Source: VSJD01 sp964617825
GTDB lineage: Bacteria; Verrucomicrobiota; Kiritimatiellia; JAAZAB01
Assembly: GCA_964617825.1 (NCBI GenBank)
Contig: CAZTWL010000002.1
Span: forward strand, 163,125 to 227,124
DNA length: 64,000 nt
Direction of reading: 5' to 3'
Shown: one piece after another, positions 1 to 8,579 of the stretch
Numbering within the stretch: the stretch's first letter is position 1
How the letters are laid out: each line of letters opens with the position of its first letter
The notes under the pieces: generated by a model
Told to the model about the DNA's origin: nothing
Databases searched by the model: none
Seen by the model: only the letters and a program-made list of their open reading frames with translations
Made by a program: the position numbers and the translations under genes

Positions 1-1215
1 CTTTGCGTGGGGCCAGGGCGGCGCCGCCTGGCGGGTGACATCGAAATCCACGTCCACCCCTCGGACTGGCAAAGGCATGGGCATAGCCACAACCCAGCCT
101 ACGCCAACGTTGTTGTGCATGTGACCTATTTTCCCGGCGCCATACCAGGCGCCAGCCTTCCCGCTGGCGCCATCCAGATTGCGCTGAAAGAAAGTCTGGC
201 GGCCAATCCGTTTTTTTCGTTCGAATGCCTTGACCTTGCCGCCTATCCTTACACTGTCCGCGATCCGATCACCCCCTGTTCGCGAATCTTGAAAACATGG
301 GATCCGGACCGGGTGGCCGGCCTGCTTGAGTCCGCCGGTGCAGAGCGCCTGCAAGGCAAAGCCGCGCGCATGGCCGCCGCTTTTTCGTCAAAAACGCCCG
401 ACCAGGTTCTGTATGAAGAAATCATGACCGCGTTGGGATATAAAACCAACCGCGCGCCCTTCCGGTACCTGGCCGAACAACTGCCCCTGGAAACCCTGCG
501 CAAGTCATCCGACGGCAATGCCCTGAAAGCTTATGCGCTCCTGATGGGCGTGGCCGGCCTGCTGCCGGCGCAGGCCCCCGCGCGCTGGGACGCGGAAACC
601 AGGGTTTTTGTCCGTCAATTGTGGGATCACTGGTGGAAGCGCCAGGCCGCCTGGAACGCGCGCGCCTTGCGTCGCAAGGCGTGGAAACTGAGCGGCCTGC
701 GTCCGCATAACCATCCCCAACGCCGCCTGATGCTTGCCGCCATCCTGTTTGCCCGCAAAGACAACCTGACCCAGTCGCTGAATAGGCTGAACATCGCCGC
801 GCCGGACGAGTGTTTTCGAAAAATCGAGGCTTTCTTCCAGCCGGAAGCCGAAACCTACTGGCAGCGCCGGTTGTCTTTTGCCGGCAAACTGCAGTCGGCG
901 ACCATCGCGCTGGCGGGGGCGAACCGCATCGCGGCCATCTTCTCCAATGTGTGCGTGCCTTTTCTTGCGGCATTGGGCAACCGGCCGGTAATGCGCCCGG
1001 AATTTTTGCGCGGCCTGCCGTCTGAAGACGACAACCAGATCATCCGTCAAACGGCCCACAACCTGCTGGGCCCCGATCACAACCCGAATCTTTACCGGTG
1101 CGGCCTGCGCCAGCAAGGTTTGACCCAGATTTTCCACGACTTTTGCTTGACCGATCGCTCCCGTTGTGGAAACTGCGCCCTGCTGAAAACGCTGGAAGAA
1201 CCGCGGAAAGGATAA
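1..1215 (+). CDS. DUF2851 family protein, 5' end outside window
   Basis: The frame is open to the window edge, so the N-terminus (probably some 40-60 residues) is missing. About 400 residues are visible. The stretch GDIEIHVHPSDWQRHGH near the start, followed by NPAYANVVVHV, is the hallmark of the DUF2851 family, whose function is unknown. The C-terminus has several cysteines, including a CGNC pair, which could bind a metal. No membrane segment or signal peptide is seen in the visible part, so it is probably cytoplasmic. The stop lies 6 bases before the mnmA start, suggesting co-transcription. The family call is from recognised motifs; any role in tRNA modification is only an inference from the neighbour. 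Confidence 0.8.
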   Translation, partial: LCVGPGRRRLAGDIEIHVHPSDWQRHGHSHNPAYANVVVHVTYFPGAIPGASLPAGAIQIALKESLAANPFFSFECLDLAAYPYTVRDPITPCSRILKTWDPDRVAGLLESAGAERLQGKAARMAAAFSSKTPDQVLYEEIMTALGYKTNRAPFRYLAEQLPLETLRKSSDGNALKAYALLMGVAGLLPAQAPARWDAETRVFVRQLWDHWWKRQAAWNARALRRKAWKLSGLRPHNHPQRRLMLAAILFARKDNLTQSLNRLNIAAPDECFRKIEAFFQPEAETYWQRRLSFAGKLQSATIALAGANRIAAIFSNVCVPFLAALGNRPVMRPEFLRGLPSEDDNQIIRQTAHNLLGPDHNPNLYRCGLRQQGLTQIFHDFCLTDRSRCGNCALLKTLEEPRKG

Positions 1216-1221
1216 GGCAAT

Positions 1222-2343
1222 TTGTTTGTGACTACGGACCATCCCATCACCATCGTCGTCGGCATGAGCGGCGGCGTGGATTCCACCATGGCGGCTTGCC
1301 TGCTGCAACGCCAGGGATTCGACGTCGTCGGCGTCACCATGCAAGTCTGGGACGGCTCAGTTGACATTCCCGCCGAAGAGCTCCGCTCGGGGTGCTATGG
1401 ACCGGGTGAAGCGCAGGACCTGGAAAAAATCCGCGCGCTGACCAAGCGACTGGGCATCCGGCACGTTACCATTCCGCTGGCCGCGGAATACCGGCGGTGG
1501 GTCTTGGATTATTTTCGCAGCGAATACCTCGCCGGGCACACGCCCAATCCCTGCGTCATGTGCAACTGGAAGCTCAAGTTCGGCCTGCTGTTGGACAGAG
1601 CTCGCGCCGCTGGCCTGGCATTCGATCGCTTTGCCACCGGCCATTACGCGCGGGTCGAGGTTATGGAAGGCGCCGGCCCCGCCCGCTATCTGCTGAAACG
1701 CGGACTCGATGCCACAAAGGACCAGTCGTACTTCCTGTATCACTTGAACCAGGAACAATTGCGCAACCTTGTTTTCCCTCTGGGGACGTTAAAAAAAACC
1801 GAGGTAAAAGCATTGGCCTGCGAACTGGGCTTTGAACATCTCGCCACCCAACCGGAAAGCCAGGATTTCATCGAATGCAAGCATTACGGCGCGTTATTCA
1901 AGGGCGAATCGGTCCGGCCGGGACCGATTGTCGACCGGACAGGCCGCGTGCTTGGCGAACACCGGGGTATTATTTATTATACCATCGGCCAGCGCAAAGG
2001 GCTGGGACTGAGCGGCACAAAAGAGCCGGTGTTTGTCGTGCAGATTAATGGACCCGGCAACACAATCACGGTTGGACCGTACGCCGATCTTTTTGGCGAC
2101 CGCCTGCAGGCCACAGGCGTAAATTGGATTGCCTTCGACACCCTGCGCGCGCCGCTGCAGGTTCAGGCAAAAATCCGCCAGCAACACAAGCCGGCCGATG
2201 CAACCGTAACACCCGTTGACGCCGAAGGAAAAACTGTCGCCGTCACGTTCAATCGGCCTCAGATGGCAATCGCCCCCGGCCAGGCTGTTGTCTTTTACCA
2301 GGACGACCTTGTTCTTGGCGGCGGCACCATTGCGCGGGAATGA
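1222..2343 (+). CDS. mnmA: tRNA-specific 2-thiouridylase MnmA
   Basis: MnmA thiolates uridine 34 of Lys, Glu and Gln tRNAs, using ATP and a sulfur relay. The 373-residue product has the N-type ATP pyrophosphatase P-loop SGGVDS at about residues 15-20. NPCVMCN follows, with the first catalytic cysteine at 114, then ATGHYA and the C-terminal YTIGQRKGLG barrel segment. The second catalytic cysteine normally sits in S-x-D-I-C-F; here the segment reads ESQDFIEC, so the cysteine (219) is displaced by two residues. The start is TTG at 1222, preceded by a GGAAAGGATAAGG stretch; GTG at 1228 in the same frame is possible. It is probably translated with the upstream gene. Confidence 0.9.
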   Translation: MFVTTDHPITIVVGMSGGVDSTMAACLLQRQGFDVVGVTMQVWDGSVDIPAEELRSGCYGPGEAQDLEKIRALTKRLGIRHVTIPLAAEYRRWVLDYFRSEYLAGHTPNPCVMCNWKLKFGLLLDRARAAGLAFDRFATGHYARVEVMEGAGPARYLLKRGLDATKDQSYFLYHLNQEQLRNLVFPLGTLKKTEVKALACELGFEHLATQPESQDFIECKHYGALFKGESVRPGPIVDRTGRVLGEHRGIIYYTIGQRKGLGLSGTKEPVFVVQINGPGNTITVGPYADLFGDRLQATGVNWIAFDTLRAPLQVQAKIRQQHKPADATVTPVDAEGKTVAVTFNRPQMAIAPGQAVVFYQDDLVLGGGTIARE

Positions 2344-2475
2344 TTTTGATATCGATCCCGGTGTTTTTTGAGGATATATTGGCTGGAGCATGAATTCAAC
2401 GGTCATTGGCTGCGACTGTATCGAACGTCCCAGCGGAACGGGGCGGCCACAAGCATTATATCCGGGTCCTGAAGC

Positions 2476-2495
2476 CACGGCGCTCAACCGCCGTG
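2476..2495 (+). other. Stem-loop in the mnmA to dehydrogenase spacer
   Basis: CACGGCG and CGCCGTG form a 7-bp GC stem around a 6-base loop, about 40 bases before the next start codon. No T-run follows, so it is not a classical terminator. It could be an mRNA structure in the leader of the dehydrogenase gene. The rest of the 189-base spacer shows nothing recognisable. Confidence 0.3.
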
Positions 2496-2532
2496 CGGTT
2501 TGAAATTCATTAACCGACAAGAAAGGCACACG

Positions 2533-3648
2533 ATGGCATCCAATCAAAAAATAGTCTGGGTTAAATTCAACGCGCTGGAAAAGTTCATGGCCAAGGTATT
2601 TTGCGGCTTGGGCGTGCCGGCGGCGGATGCAGCCATCTGCGCCAATGTCTTGATTGCCGCCGACAAACGGGGAATAGACTCGCACGGCATCAATCGGCTG
2701 AAAACGATCTATTACGACCGCATCCGGGAAGGAATTATCGATCCGGTCACGCGTTTTGAAGTGGTTCGCAAGGGACCGGCCACGGCGGTAGTTGACGGTC
2801 ACAACGGCATGGGCCAGGTGATCGCCCATCGGTCCATGCAAATGGCGATCGATAAGGCCAAAAAATACGGGTTGGGCATGGTGGCGGTCCGCAATTCCAA
2901 TCATTACGGCATTGCCGGCTATTATCCGCTGATGGCGGTGGCCAACGGCATGATCGGCATTACCGGCACCAACGCCCGGCCTTCAATTGCCCCGACCTTT
3001 GGCGTGGAAAACATGCTGGGCACCAACCCCTTCACTTTTGCCATGCCGACCGACGAAAAATTTCCTTTCCTGCTCGATTGCGCCACTTCCGTAACCCAGC
3101 GCGGCAAAATCGAAGTCTATGCCAAAGCCAACAAGAAGGTGCCGTCCGGCTGGGTCATCGATGCCAAGGGCCAATCCAAGACCGATGCCAACCAGATCCT
3201 CAAGGACTTGGTGGCCGGCACGGCGGCGCTGACACCCTTGGGCGGCGTGGGCGAAGAAACGGCGGGATATAAAGGTTACGGTTATGCCGCCGTCGTCGAG
3301 ATTCTTTCGGCGGCCCTGCAACAGGGCAGCTATCTTAAAATGCTGCTGGGATATAAAGACGGCCGCAAAACCACTTACAACCTGGGACACTTTTTCATTG
3401 CCATCAACATCGACGCCTTTACCGATCTGGCTGATTTCAAGAAGACCACCGGCAATATTTTGCGGGCTTTGCGCGCGTCCAGAAAAATGCCGGGAGCCAA
3501 GCGCATCTATACGGCCGGCGAAAAGGAATACCTGGTTTGGCAGGAACGCAAAGACAAGGGCGCACCCTTGAACAACGAATTGCGCAGCGAAATCCGCCAG
3601 ATGGTTGCGGAATTGAAACTGAAAGGGACCCCTTTCTCCTTCCTGTAA
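2533..3648 (+). CDS. Ldh_2 (malate/L-lactate dehydrogenase type) family oxidoreductase
   Basis: This 371-residue protein belongs to the NAD(P)-dependent malate/L-lactate/ureidoglycolate dehydrogenase family, which reduces 2-oxoacids and is unrelated to classical Rossmann malate dehydrogenases. Family signatures seen are DSHGINRL near residue 48, the HNGMGQ stretch near 90, NSNHYGIAGYY near 125 with the presumed catalytic histidine, NMLGTNPF and KGYGYA. The ATG at 2533 follows AAGAAAGG at a suitable distance; an in-frame ATG at 2500 lacks such a site. It appears to be a lone gene between mnmA and the cyclase gene. The substrate cannot be told from sequence. Confidence 0.85.
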   Translation: MASNQKIVWVKFNALEKFMAKVFCGLGVPAADAAICANVLIAADKRGIDSHGINRLKTIYYDRIREGIIDPVTRFEVVRKGPATAVVDGHNGMGQVIAHRSMQMAIDKAKKYGLGMVAVRNSNHYGIAGYYPLMAVANGMIGITGTNARPSIAPTFGVENMLGTNPFTFAMPTDEKFPFLLDCATSVTQRGKIEVYAKANKKVPSGWVIDAKGQSKTDANQILKDLVAGTAALTPLGGVGEETAGYKGYGYAAVVEILSAALQQGSYLKMLLGYKDGRKTTYNLGHFFIAINIDAFTDLADFKKTTGNILRALRASRKMPGAKRIYTAGEKEYLVWQERKDKGAPLNNELRSEIRQMVAELKLKGTPFSFL

Positions 3649-3671
3649 AGCCATGCAAAAACTTGATCGCC

Positions 3672-3685
3672 GGCCGGCGCCGGCC
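3672..3685. other. Perfect 14-base GC palindrome
   Basis: GGCCGGCGCCGGCC is its own reverse complement and lies in the 141-base spacer between the dehydrogenase and adenylate cyclase genes. It is not followed by a T-run. It could be a protein-binding site or the top of a transcript hairpin, or simply chance in GC-rich DNA. Confidence 0.25.
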
Positions 3686-3789
3686 TATCATAGCATTCCG
3701 AAACGAGCTACACCCGCCGAAACACAAGAAAGGAACGCCTAGTACAAAAGGAATGTTTTTTTCAACGGCTCCGGATGTTTGAGGTGCAA

Positions 3790-5919
3790 ATGCCAAGCAA
3801 GATATACCATGGATTAGCGATCGGCCTGGCGGCCACCGGCCTGGCCCTGGGCTTATGGGCTTTTGGCGCGCTGGACCGGATTGAAGCCAAAACTTGGGAC
3901 TGGCGCGTTGCCACACTGGCGAAACCCAGCCCCTACACCGACAAAATCCGCCTGATCTTCATCGACCAGCAAAGCCTCGATTGGGTCAACAAGGAAATGG
4001 CTTTGCGCTGGCCCTGGCCCCGTACGGTTTATGCTCCCATCCTCGAATTCTGCCGCCGCCAGGGCGCCAAGGCCGTCGCCTTCGACATGCTCTATACCGA
4101 ACCTTCCGCCTATCAGGTTGAAGACGACGCCACCTTCGGCGCGGCAATCGCCCAGACAACGGGCTTTGTCAACACCATCTTTCTCGGACGCGAAACCGGA
4201 CGGACAACAACCTGGCCGACAAATCTGCCGGCTTCTCCCGTAAAAATCAAGAATCTGCAAACTTGGCTGGCCACTGACGGTCACAATCGCCTCGTCATGC
4301 CGCAGGCCACGTTCCCGATTCCGGAAGTCGCCACCAATGCCACCCTGCTGGGTAATGTCGAAGCCCGCCCAGACTCGGATGCCATTTTTCGACGCCTGCC
4401 GCTGTTTGCCGTGTTCGACCGGCAGGTCGTGCCGACGCTCGGCCTGGCCGCCTACCTGGCCGCGGCCGGCAACGAAACACTTTCCATCGAGCCTTACTGG
4501 ATGAACATCGGCGTGCGCCGGATTCCGCTCGACCGGCGCGGCAAAACGATCCTGCATTTCCGCGGGAAGTCGGAGACCCACCGGCGCTACAGCGCCGCGG
4601 CCGTGATCCAATCGGAATTGAAACTCCAGGCCGGCGAGACACCGCCCATCACGGACACCAAGGCCTTCAAGGACTGTTACGTGTTTGTAGGCTGCAACGC
4701 TCCGGGACTCCTTGACCTGCGGCCGGCGCCGGTCAGTCGCATTTATACCGGCGTGGAACTGCACGCCACCCTGCTCGACAACCTCTTGGCCATGGATCCG
4801 CTCCGGGATGCGCCCTGGCCGGCAACCGCCGCCCTGACACTCCTGTTGGGATTGTTTTGGAGTCTGACAACGCTCTATTGCCGCAATGCCCGCGATACGA
4901 CCATCGCTTTTGCGGTAGCCTTGCCCATTCCCATGATCCTGTGCGTGGGCGCTTATCTCCTGGGATTCTGGCTGCCGTTTCTGGTCCTGGAAGCGGCAAC
5001 CACTTTTGCGCTCGTAAGCGCCGTGCTGGCAAATTATGCCACCGAAGGGCGGCAAAAACGCTTCATCCGCGGCGCATTCAAACAATACCTGAGCGAGGAC
5101 GTGATCGAACAGATCGTCCAGCATCCCGAGCGCCTGCAACTGGGCGGGGAACAGCGCACGCTTTCGATTTTCTTCTCCGACTTGCAGGGCTTCACCACGA
5201 TTTCCGAGGGTCTTAATCCCCAGGAATTGACCGCTTTGCTCAACGAGTATTTAACCGCCATGACGGACATTATCCAGGACGAGGGCGGCACGGTGGACAA
5301 GTATGAAGGCGATGCGATCATCGCCTTCTGGAACGCGCCCCTGGCGCAGGACGATCACGCCGTGCGCGCCGTGCGCGCCACCCTGCGCTGCCAGGCGGCG
5401 CTGGCTGAGATGCGGCCCGCCATCCACGCGCGCATCGGCAAGGACCTGTACATGCGCGTCGGGCTCAATACGGGGCCGGTGGTGGTAGGCAACATGGGTT
5501 CGCGCAACCGCTTCAACTACACCATCCTGGGCGACGCCGCCAACCTGGCCTCGCGGCTGGAGGGAATCAACAAACAGTTCGGCACCTACAGCATGATTTC
5601 GGAAGCCACCCGCACCGCCATGGGCCAAACCTTTGCCGCCCGCGAAATTTCGCGCGTGTCCGTGGTCGGACGCAAAACGCCGGTCAGGGTATTCGAGCCC
5701 ATGAGCCCGGAAACTTTTGCGGCGCACGCCGGCGATTTTGACCAATTTGCCCGGGGATTAAACGCATTTTATCGGGGTCAGTTCGCCGAAGCCATTGCGC
5801 ATTTCGAGCCGCTCCGCGAAAAGGATCCCGCCGCCGCCGCCTACCTGCGAAAGTGCCAGACATTGCAGGCCGAAGCGCCGGCAGCCTGGGAAGGAGTCTG
5901 GGTCATGACCGAAAAATAG
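3790..5919 (+). CDS. CHASE2-domain adenylate/guanylate cyclase
   Basis: This is a membrane-bound class III nucleotide cyclase of 709 residues. An N-terminal membrane segment precedes an extracytoplasmic CHASE2 sensor (about residues 35-330) containing the typical FIDQQSLDW and PWPRTVYA stretches. Three further membrane segments follow, near 335-410, then a cytoplasmic cyclase domain from about 445 to 640. Metal-binding aspartates are visible in FFSDLQGF and KYEGDAI, and the substrate and transition-state segment in YTILGDAANLASRLEG. The C-terminal 70 residues resemble a TPR-like tail common in this family. The ATG at 3790 follows GAGGTG; an in-frame ATG lies at 3775. cAMP is the likely product, and the sensed ligand is unknown. 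Confidence 0.9.
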   Translation: MPSKIYHGLAIGLAATGLALGLWAFGALDRIEAKTWDWRVATLAKPSPYTDKIRLIFIDQQSLDWVNKEMALRWPWPRTVYAPILEFCRRQGAKAVAFDMLYTEPSAYQVEDDATFGAAIAQTTGFVNTIFLGRETGRTTTWPTNLPASPVKIKNLQTWLATDGHNRLVMPQATFPIPEVATNATLLGNVEARPDSDAIFRRLPLFAVFDRQVVPTLGLAAYLAAAGNETLSIEPYWMNIGVRRIPLDRRGKTILHFRGKSETHRRYSAAAVIQSELKLQAGETPPITDTKAFKDCYVFVGCNAPGLLDLRPAPVSRIYTGVELHATLLDNLLAMDPLRDAPWPATAALTLLLGLFWSLTTLYCRNARDTTIAFAVALPIPMILCVGAYLLGFWLPFLVLEAATTFALVSAVLANYATEGRQKRFIRGAFKQYLSEDVIEQIVQHPERLQLGGEQRTLSIFFSDLQGFTTISEGLNPQELTALLNEYLTAMTDIIQDEGGTVDKYEGDAIIAFWNAPLAQDDHAVRAVRATLRCQAALAEMRPAIHARIGKDLYMRVGLNTGPVVVGNMGSRNRFNYTILGDAANLASRLEGINKQFGTYSMISEATRTAMGQTFAAREISRVSVVGRKTPVRVFEPMSPETFAAHAGDFDQFARGLNAFYRGQFAEAIAHFEPLREKDPAAAAYLRKCQTLQAEAPAAWEGVWVMTEK

Positions 5920-6059
5920 TTGCGTTTCAGGTATGCCGGCAATATATTGTCCTGCGTTTATCGTCCTGATCTTACCGGAACGGGTTTATCGAATTACTGC
6001 CTGTCGGAGAAACCGGCGGGCAAAGGATGCTTCTTTATCGAACGCCACGACAGATCCGG

Positions 6060-6077
6060 GCGGCTACATGTAGCCGC
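6060..6077. promoter_or_regulatory. 18-base perfect palindrome before rfbC
   Basis: GCGGCTACATGTAGCCGC is a perfect dyad in the 247-base gap between the cyclase and rfbC. A TATAAT hexamer lies downstream at 6132-6137, but no good -35 box is found 16-18 bases before it. The palindrome could be an operator for the rhamnose genes or an mRNA hairpin; the sequence alone cannot decide. Confidence 0.35.
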
Positions 6078-6166
6078 GGCATTCCACCGCCATGCGACGG
6101 GATTGGAACAGGCGGTAATTTTTATTCTGAATATAATTGGCATTAAATCACATGGCCTTGCATAAT

Positions 6167-6712
6167 ATGCGCTTTACCCCTACCGCCATTCCGGACGTAT
6201 TGCTTATCGAGCCCAAGGTGTTCGAGGATCCTCGCGGGTTTTTCATGGAAACCTACCGGAAGGATGCTTTCGCGGAACATGGCATAAACGTGGATTTTGT
6301 CCAGAGCAACCATTCTCAATCCGTCCGCCACACTCTGCGCGGGTTACATTACCAGGTCGGGCACCCGCAGGGAAAATTAGTCCGCGTGCTCCGGGGCGAG
6401 GTCTTGGATGTTGTCGTCGATATCCGCTTTGGCTCGCCGACCTTCGGCCGTTGGATCAGCGAGGTCCTGTCGGCCGGCAATAAAAAGCAGCTTTATGCGC
6501 CCACCGGCTGTGCCCATGGTTTTTGCGTGCTCAGCGAAGCGGCCGAATTTCTGTACTATTGCACCGATTATTACTATCCTCATGGCGAAAAAGGGATCAT
6601 CTGGAATGATCCGGACCTGGCTATTCCCTGGCCGACAACGCAGCCGATTTTGTCTGCAAAAGACCAGCGCAATCCGCGTTTCCGCGATATTGGCCGGGAT
6701 TTCACCTATTGA
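6167..6712 (+). CDS. rfbC: dTDP-4-dehydrorhamnose 3,5-epimerase
   Basis: RmlC/RfbC epimerises dTDP-4-keto-6-deoxyglucose at C3 and C5, the third step to dTDP-L-rhamnose, and acts in the cytoplasm. The 181-residue product starts MRFTPTAIPDVLLIEPKVF, typical of the family. It contains DPRGFFMETY, QSNHSQSVRHTLRGLHYQ (with the catalytic base histidine in the RGLHYQ block), GEVLDVVVDIR, the cupin turn YAPTGCAHGF and IIWNDP near the end. The ATG at 6167 gives the canonical N-terminus; in-frame ATGs at 6137 and 6152 would add non-conserved residues. rfbA and rfbD follow on the same strand. Confidence 0.92.
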   Translation: MRFTPTAIPDVLLIEPKVFEDPRGFFMETYRKDAFAEHGINVDFVQSNHSQSVRHTLRGLHYQVGHPQGKLVRVLRGEVLDVVVDIRFGSPTFGRWISEVLSAGNKKQLYAPTGCAHGFCVLSEAAEFLYYCTDYYYPHGEKGIIWNDPDLAIPWPTTQPILSAKDQRNPRFRDIGRDFTY

Positions 6713-6807
6713 CCGAAACCGGCTGGCATGGAATGACTTCATCGGTTACAGTTGTATTTATTTCAGCATCGGCAGGGTCGGAAATTCGTGGTTGATTTCT
6801 TTAGGTT

Positions 6808-6822
6808 GCGGGCTGCGCCCGC
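6808..6822 (+). other. GC stem-loop just upstream of rfbA
   Basis: GCGGGC-TGC-GCCCGC forms a compact hairpin whose 3' end lies 18 bases before the rfbA start, followed by ATAAAAAC. It sits within the 128-base rfbC-rfbA spacer and might tune translation or act as a processing signal. It lacks the T-run of an intrinsic terminator. Confidence 0.3.
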
Positions 6823-6840
6823 ATAAAAACGGAGAAAAGT

Positions 6841-7569
6841 ATGAAGCTGAAAGGCATAGTTCTCGCAGGCGGGACAGGATCGCGGCTGATGCCGTTGACC
6901 AAGGTCACGAATAAGCATCTCCTGCCGGTAGGGAATAAACCCATGATCTATTGCCCGATCGAAAAACTGATCGGCGCCGGCATCGACGAGATCTTGATTG
7001 TTACCGGCACGGAGCACATGGGCGACATGGTCAACCTCCTCGGCTCCGGCCGCGATTTTCACTGCCGGTTCACCTACAAGGTCCAGGACGAGGCCGGCGG
7101 CATCGCCCAGGCCTTGAGTCTTGCCGAAAATTTTGCGCACGGCGCTCCCATGGCCGTCATTCTGGGCGACAATATTTTCGAGGATGCCCTGCTGCCGTAT
7201 GCCGACGCCTTCCGCGCCCAAGCCAAAGGCGCCAGAATCATCGGCAAGGAAGTCAGCGATCCGGAGCGCTTCGGCGTGGCGGAAGTTGCCGGCGACCGCG
7301 TGCTTTCCATCGAGGAAAAGCCCAAGAAGCCGAAATCGAACATCGCCGTAACCGGGATTTATTTTTATGACGCCCAGGTTTTCGAAATCATCCGTAACTG
7401 CAAACCGAGCTCGCGCGGCGAGATGGAAATCACCGATGTCAACAACGCCTATATTAAACGCGGCGAATTGCATTTCGACCGCATGTCCGGATGGTGGAGC
7501 GACGCCGGCACGTTCCAGTCGCTGGCCTACGTCAACAGCCTGGTAGCGCGCAATCCGCCGAAAGTTTAG
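6841..7569 (+). CDS. rfbA: Glucose-1-phosphate thymidylyltransferase (short form)
   Basis: RfbA/RmlA makes dTDP-glucose from dTTP and glucose 1-phosphate, the first step of dTDP-L-rhamnose synthesis. The product is 242 residues, whereas the enterobacterial enzyme is near 290, so this is the shorter form lacking the C-terminal helical extension. The nucleotide-binding signature GIVLAGGTGSRLMPLT is at residues 4-19, followed by KPMIYCPI, VILGDNIFED with the metal-binding aspartate, IEEKPKKPKS, VTGIYFYD and the C-terminal WSDAGTF. GGAGAAAAGT precedes the ATG. It lies between rfbC and rfbD. Confidence 0.92.
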   Translation: MKLKGIVLAGGTGSRLMPLTKVTNKHLLPVGNKPMIYCPIEKLIGAGIDEILIVTGTEHMGDMVNLLGSGRDFHCRFTYKVQDEAGGIAQALSLAENFAHGAPMAVILGDNIFEDALLPYADAFRAQAKGARIIGKEVSDPERFGVAEVAGDRVLSIEEKPKKPKSNIAVTGIYFYDAQVFEIIRNCKPSSRGEMEITDVNNAYIKRGELHFDRMSGWWSDAGTFQSLAYVNSLVARNPPKV

Positions 7570-7709
7570 CACCCCGTGGCGATGCGTTCGGTCTGCGGCG
7601 CTCAAAGCATCAGACGACTCAGGTTGGCGCCGCACACGGCGACCAGCATCTCCGAAAGGCAGGTCAAAACCTTTGGCCTGGTTTCGATAACCTCTGAACG
7701 GATAAATTT

Positions 7710-8555
7710 ATGTCACAATCGATTACCATCCTCGGCGGACGCGGCATGCTGGGTTCGGACTTGACAACCACCCTGGCCCAGGCCGGGCATTCCATTCGTG
7801 TCCTGGACCTCCCGGAATTCGACTTGACCAATGCCGGCCACCTCGCGCAGGCCCTGGACGGCGCACAGGTTGTCGTCAATTGCGCGGCCTTCACGAACGT
7901 GGACCAGGCCGAAAAATCGGTCGACACCGCCCTGGCGGTAAACGGCACGGCCGTGGGCGCGCTGGGCGCGGTGGCCAAAAAACGCAATGTATTTGTCGTC
8001 CATATCTCCACCGATTTCGTTTTTGACGGCCGCCAAACAAGGCCATACGTCGAAACCGATCAACCCAACCCGATCAACACCTACGGCCGGTCCAAGCTGG
8101 AAGGCGAACGGGCGCTTCAGCAATCCGCCTGCGCACACGCCATTATACGGGTACAGTGGAGCTACGGCCGCCATGGCGCCAACTTCATCAGCAAGATCCA
8201 GGAACGCGCCCGGAGCAGCTCCGCCTTGAAGGTAGTTGCGGACCAGATTGGCGCGCCAACCTGGACGGCCGACATGGCGCGGGCCATCGCGATCCTGATC
8301 CGCGACCGGCGCGAGGGGCTTTATCATTTTGCCAACGCCGGGTACGCCTCGCGCTTCGAGGTGGCCAGGCTGATTGCCGCAAAGCTAGGCTTGCCGGTTA
8401 AAATCATGCCTTGCGCCAGCGAGGAATTTCCGGCCCCGGCCCTGCGTCCCAAAAACTCGTGGTTCGACACGGCCAAAATCCAGTCCGTCCTGGATTTTCC
8501 GATCCGCTCATGGCAGGAGGCCCTGGCGGAATTTTTACAGAACGGGAAGGGCTGA
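7710..8555 (+). CDS. rfbD: dTDP-4-dehydrorhamnose reductase
   Basis: RfbD/RmlD reduces dTDP-4-keto-L-rhamnose with NAD(P)H, the last step of dTDP-L-rhamnose synthesis. The 281-residue extended short-chain dehydrogenase has the cofactor loop GGRGMLGSDL at about 8-17. VVNCAAFTNVDQAE follows, then the STDFVFDG segment, the catalytic tyrosine and lysine in NTYGRSKLEGE, and VADQIGAPTW. It is 140 bases downstream of rfbA on the same strand. It is convergent with the sugar operon that ends at 8580, and the 24-base gap leaves no room for a long terminator. Confidence 0.92.
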   Translation: MSQSITILGGRGMLGSDLTTTLAQAGHSIRVLDLPEFDLTNAGHLAQALDGAQVVVNCAAFTNVDQAEKSVDTALAVNGTAVGALGAVAKKRNVFVVHISTDFVFDGRQTRPYVETDQPNPINTYGRSKLEGERALQQSACAHAIIRVQWSYGRHGANFISKIQERARSSSALKVVADQIGAPTWTADMARAIAILIRDRREGLYHFANAGYASRFEVARLIAAKLGLPVKIMPCASEEFPAPALRPKNSWFDTAKIQSVLDFPIRSWQEALAEFLQNGKG

Positions 8556-8579
8556 TGCGCCCGGTGACCGCCGGGATCT

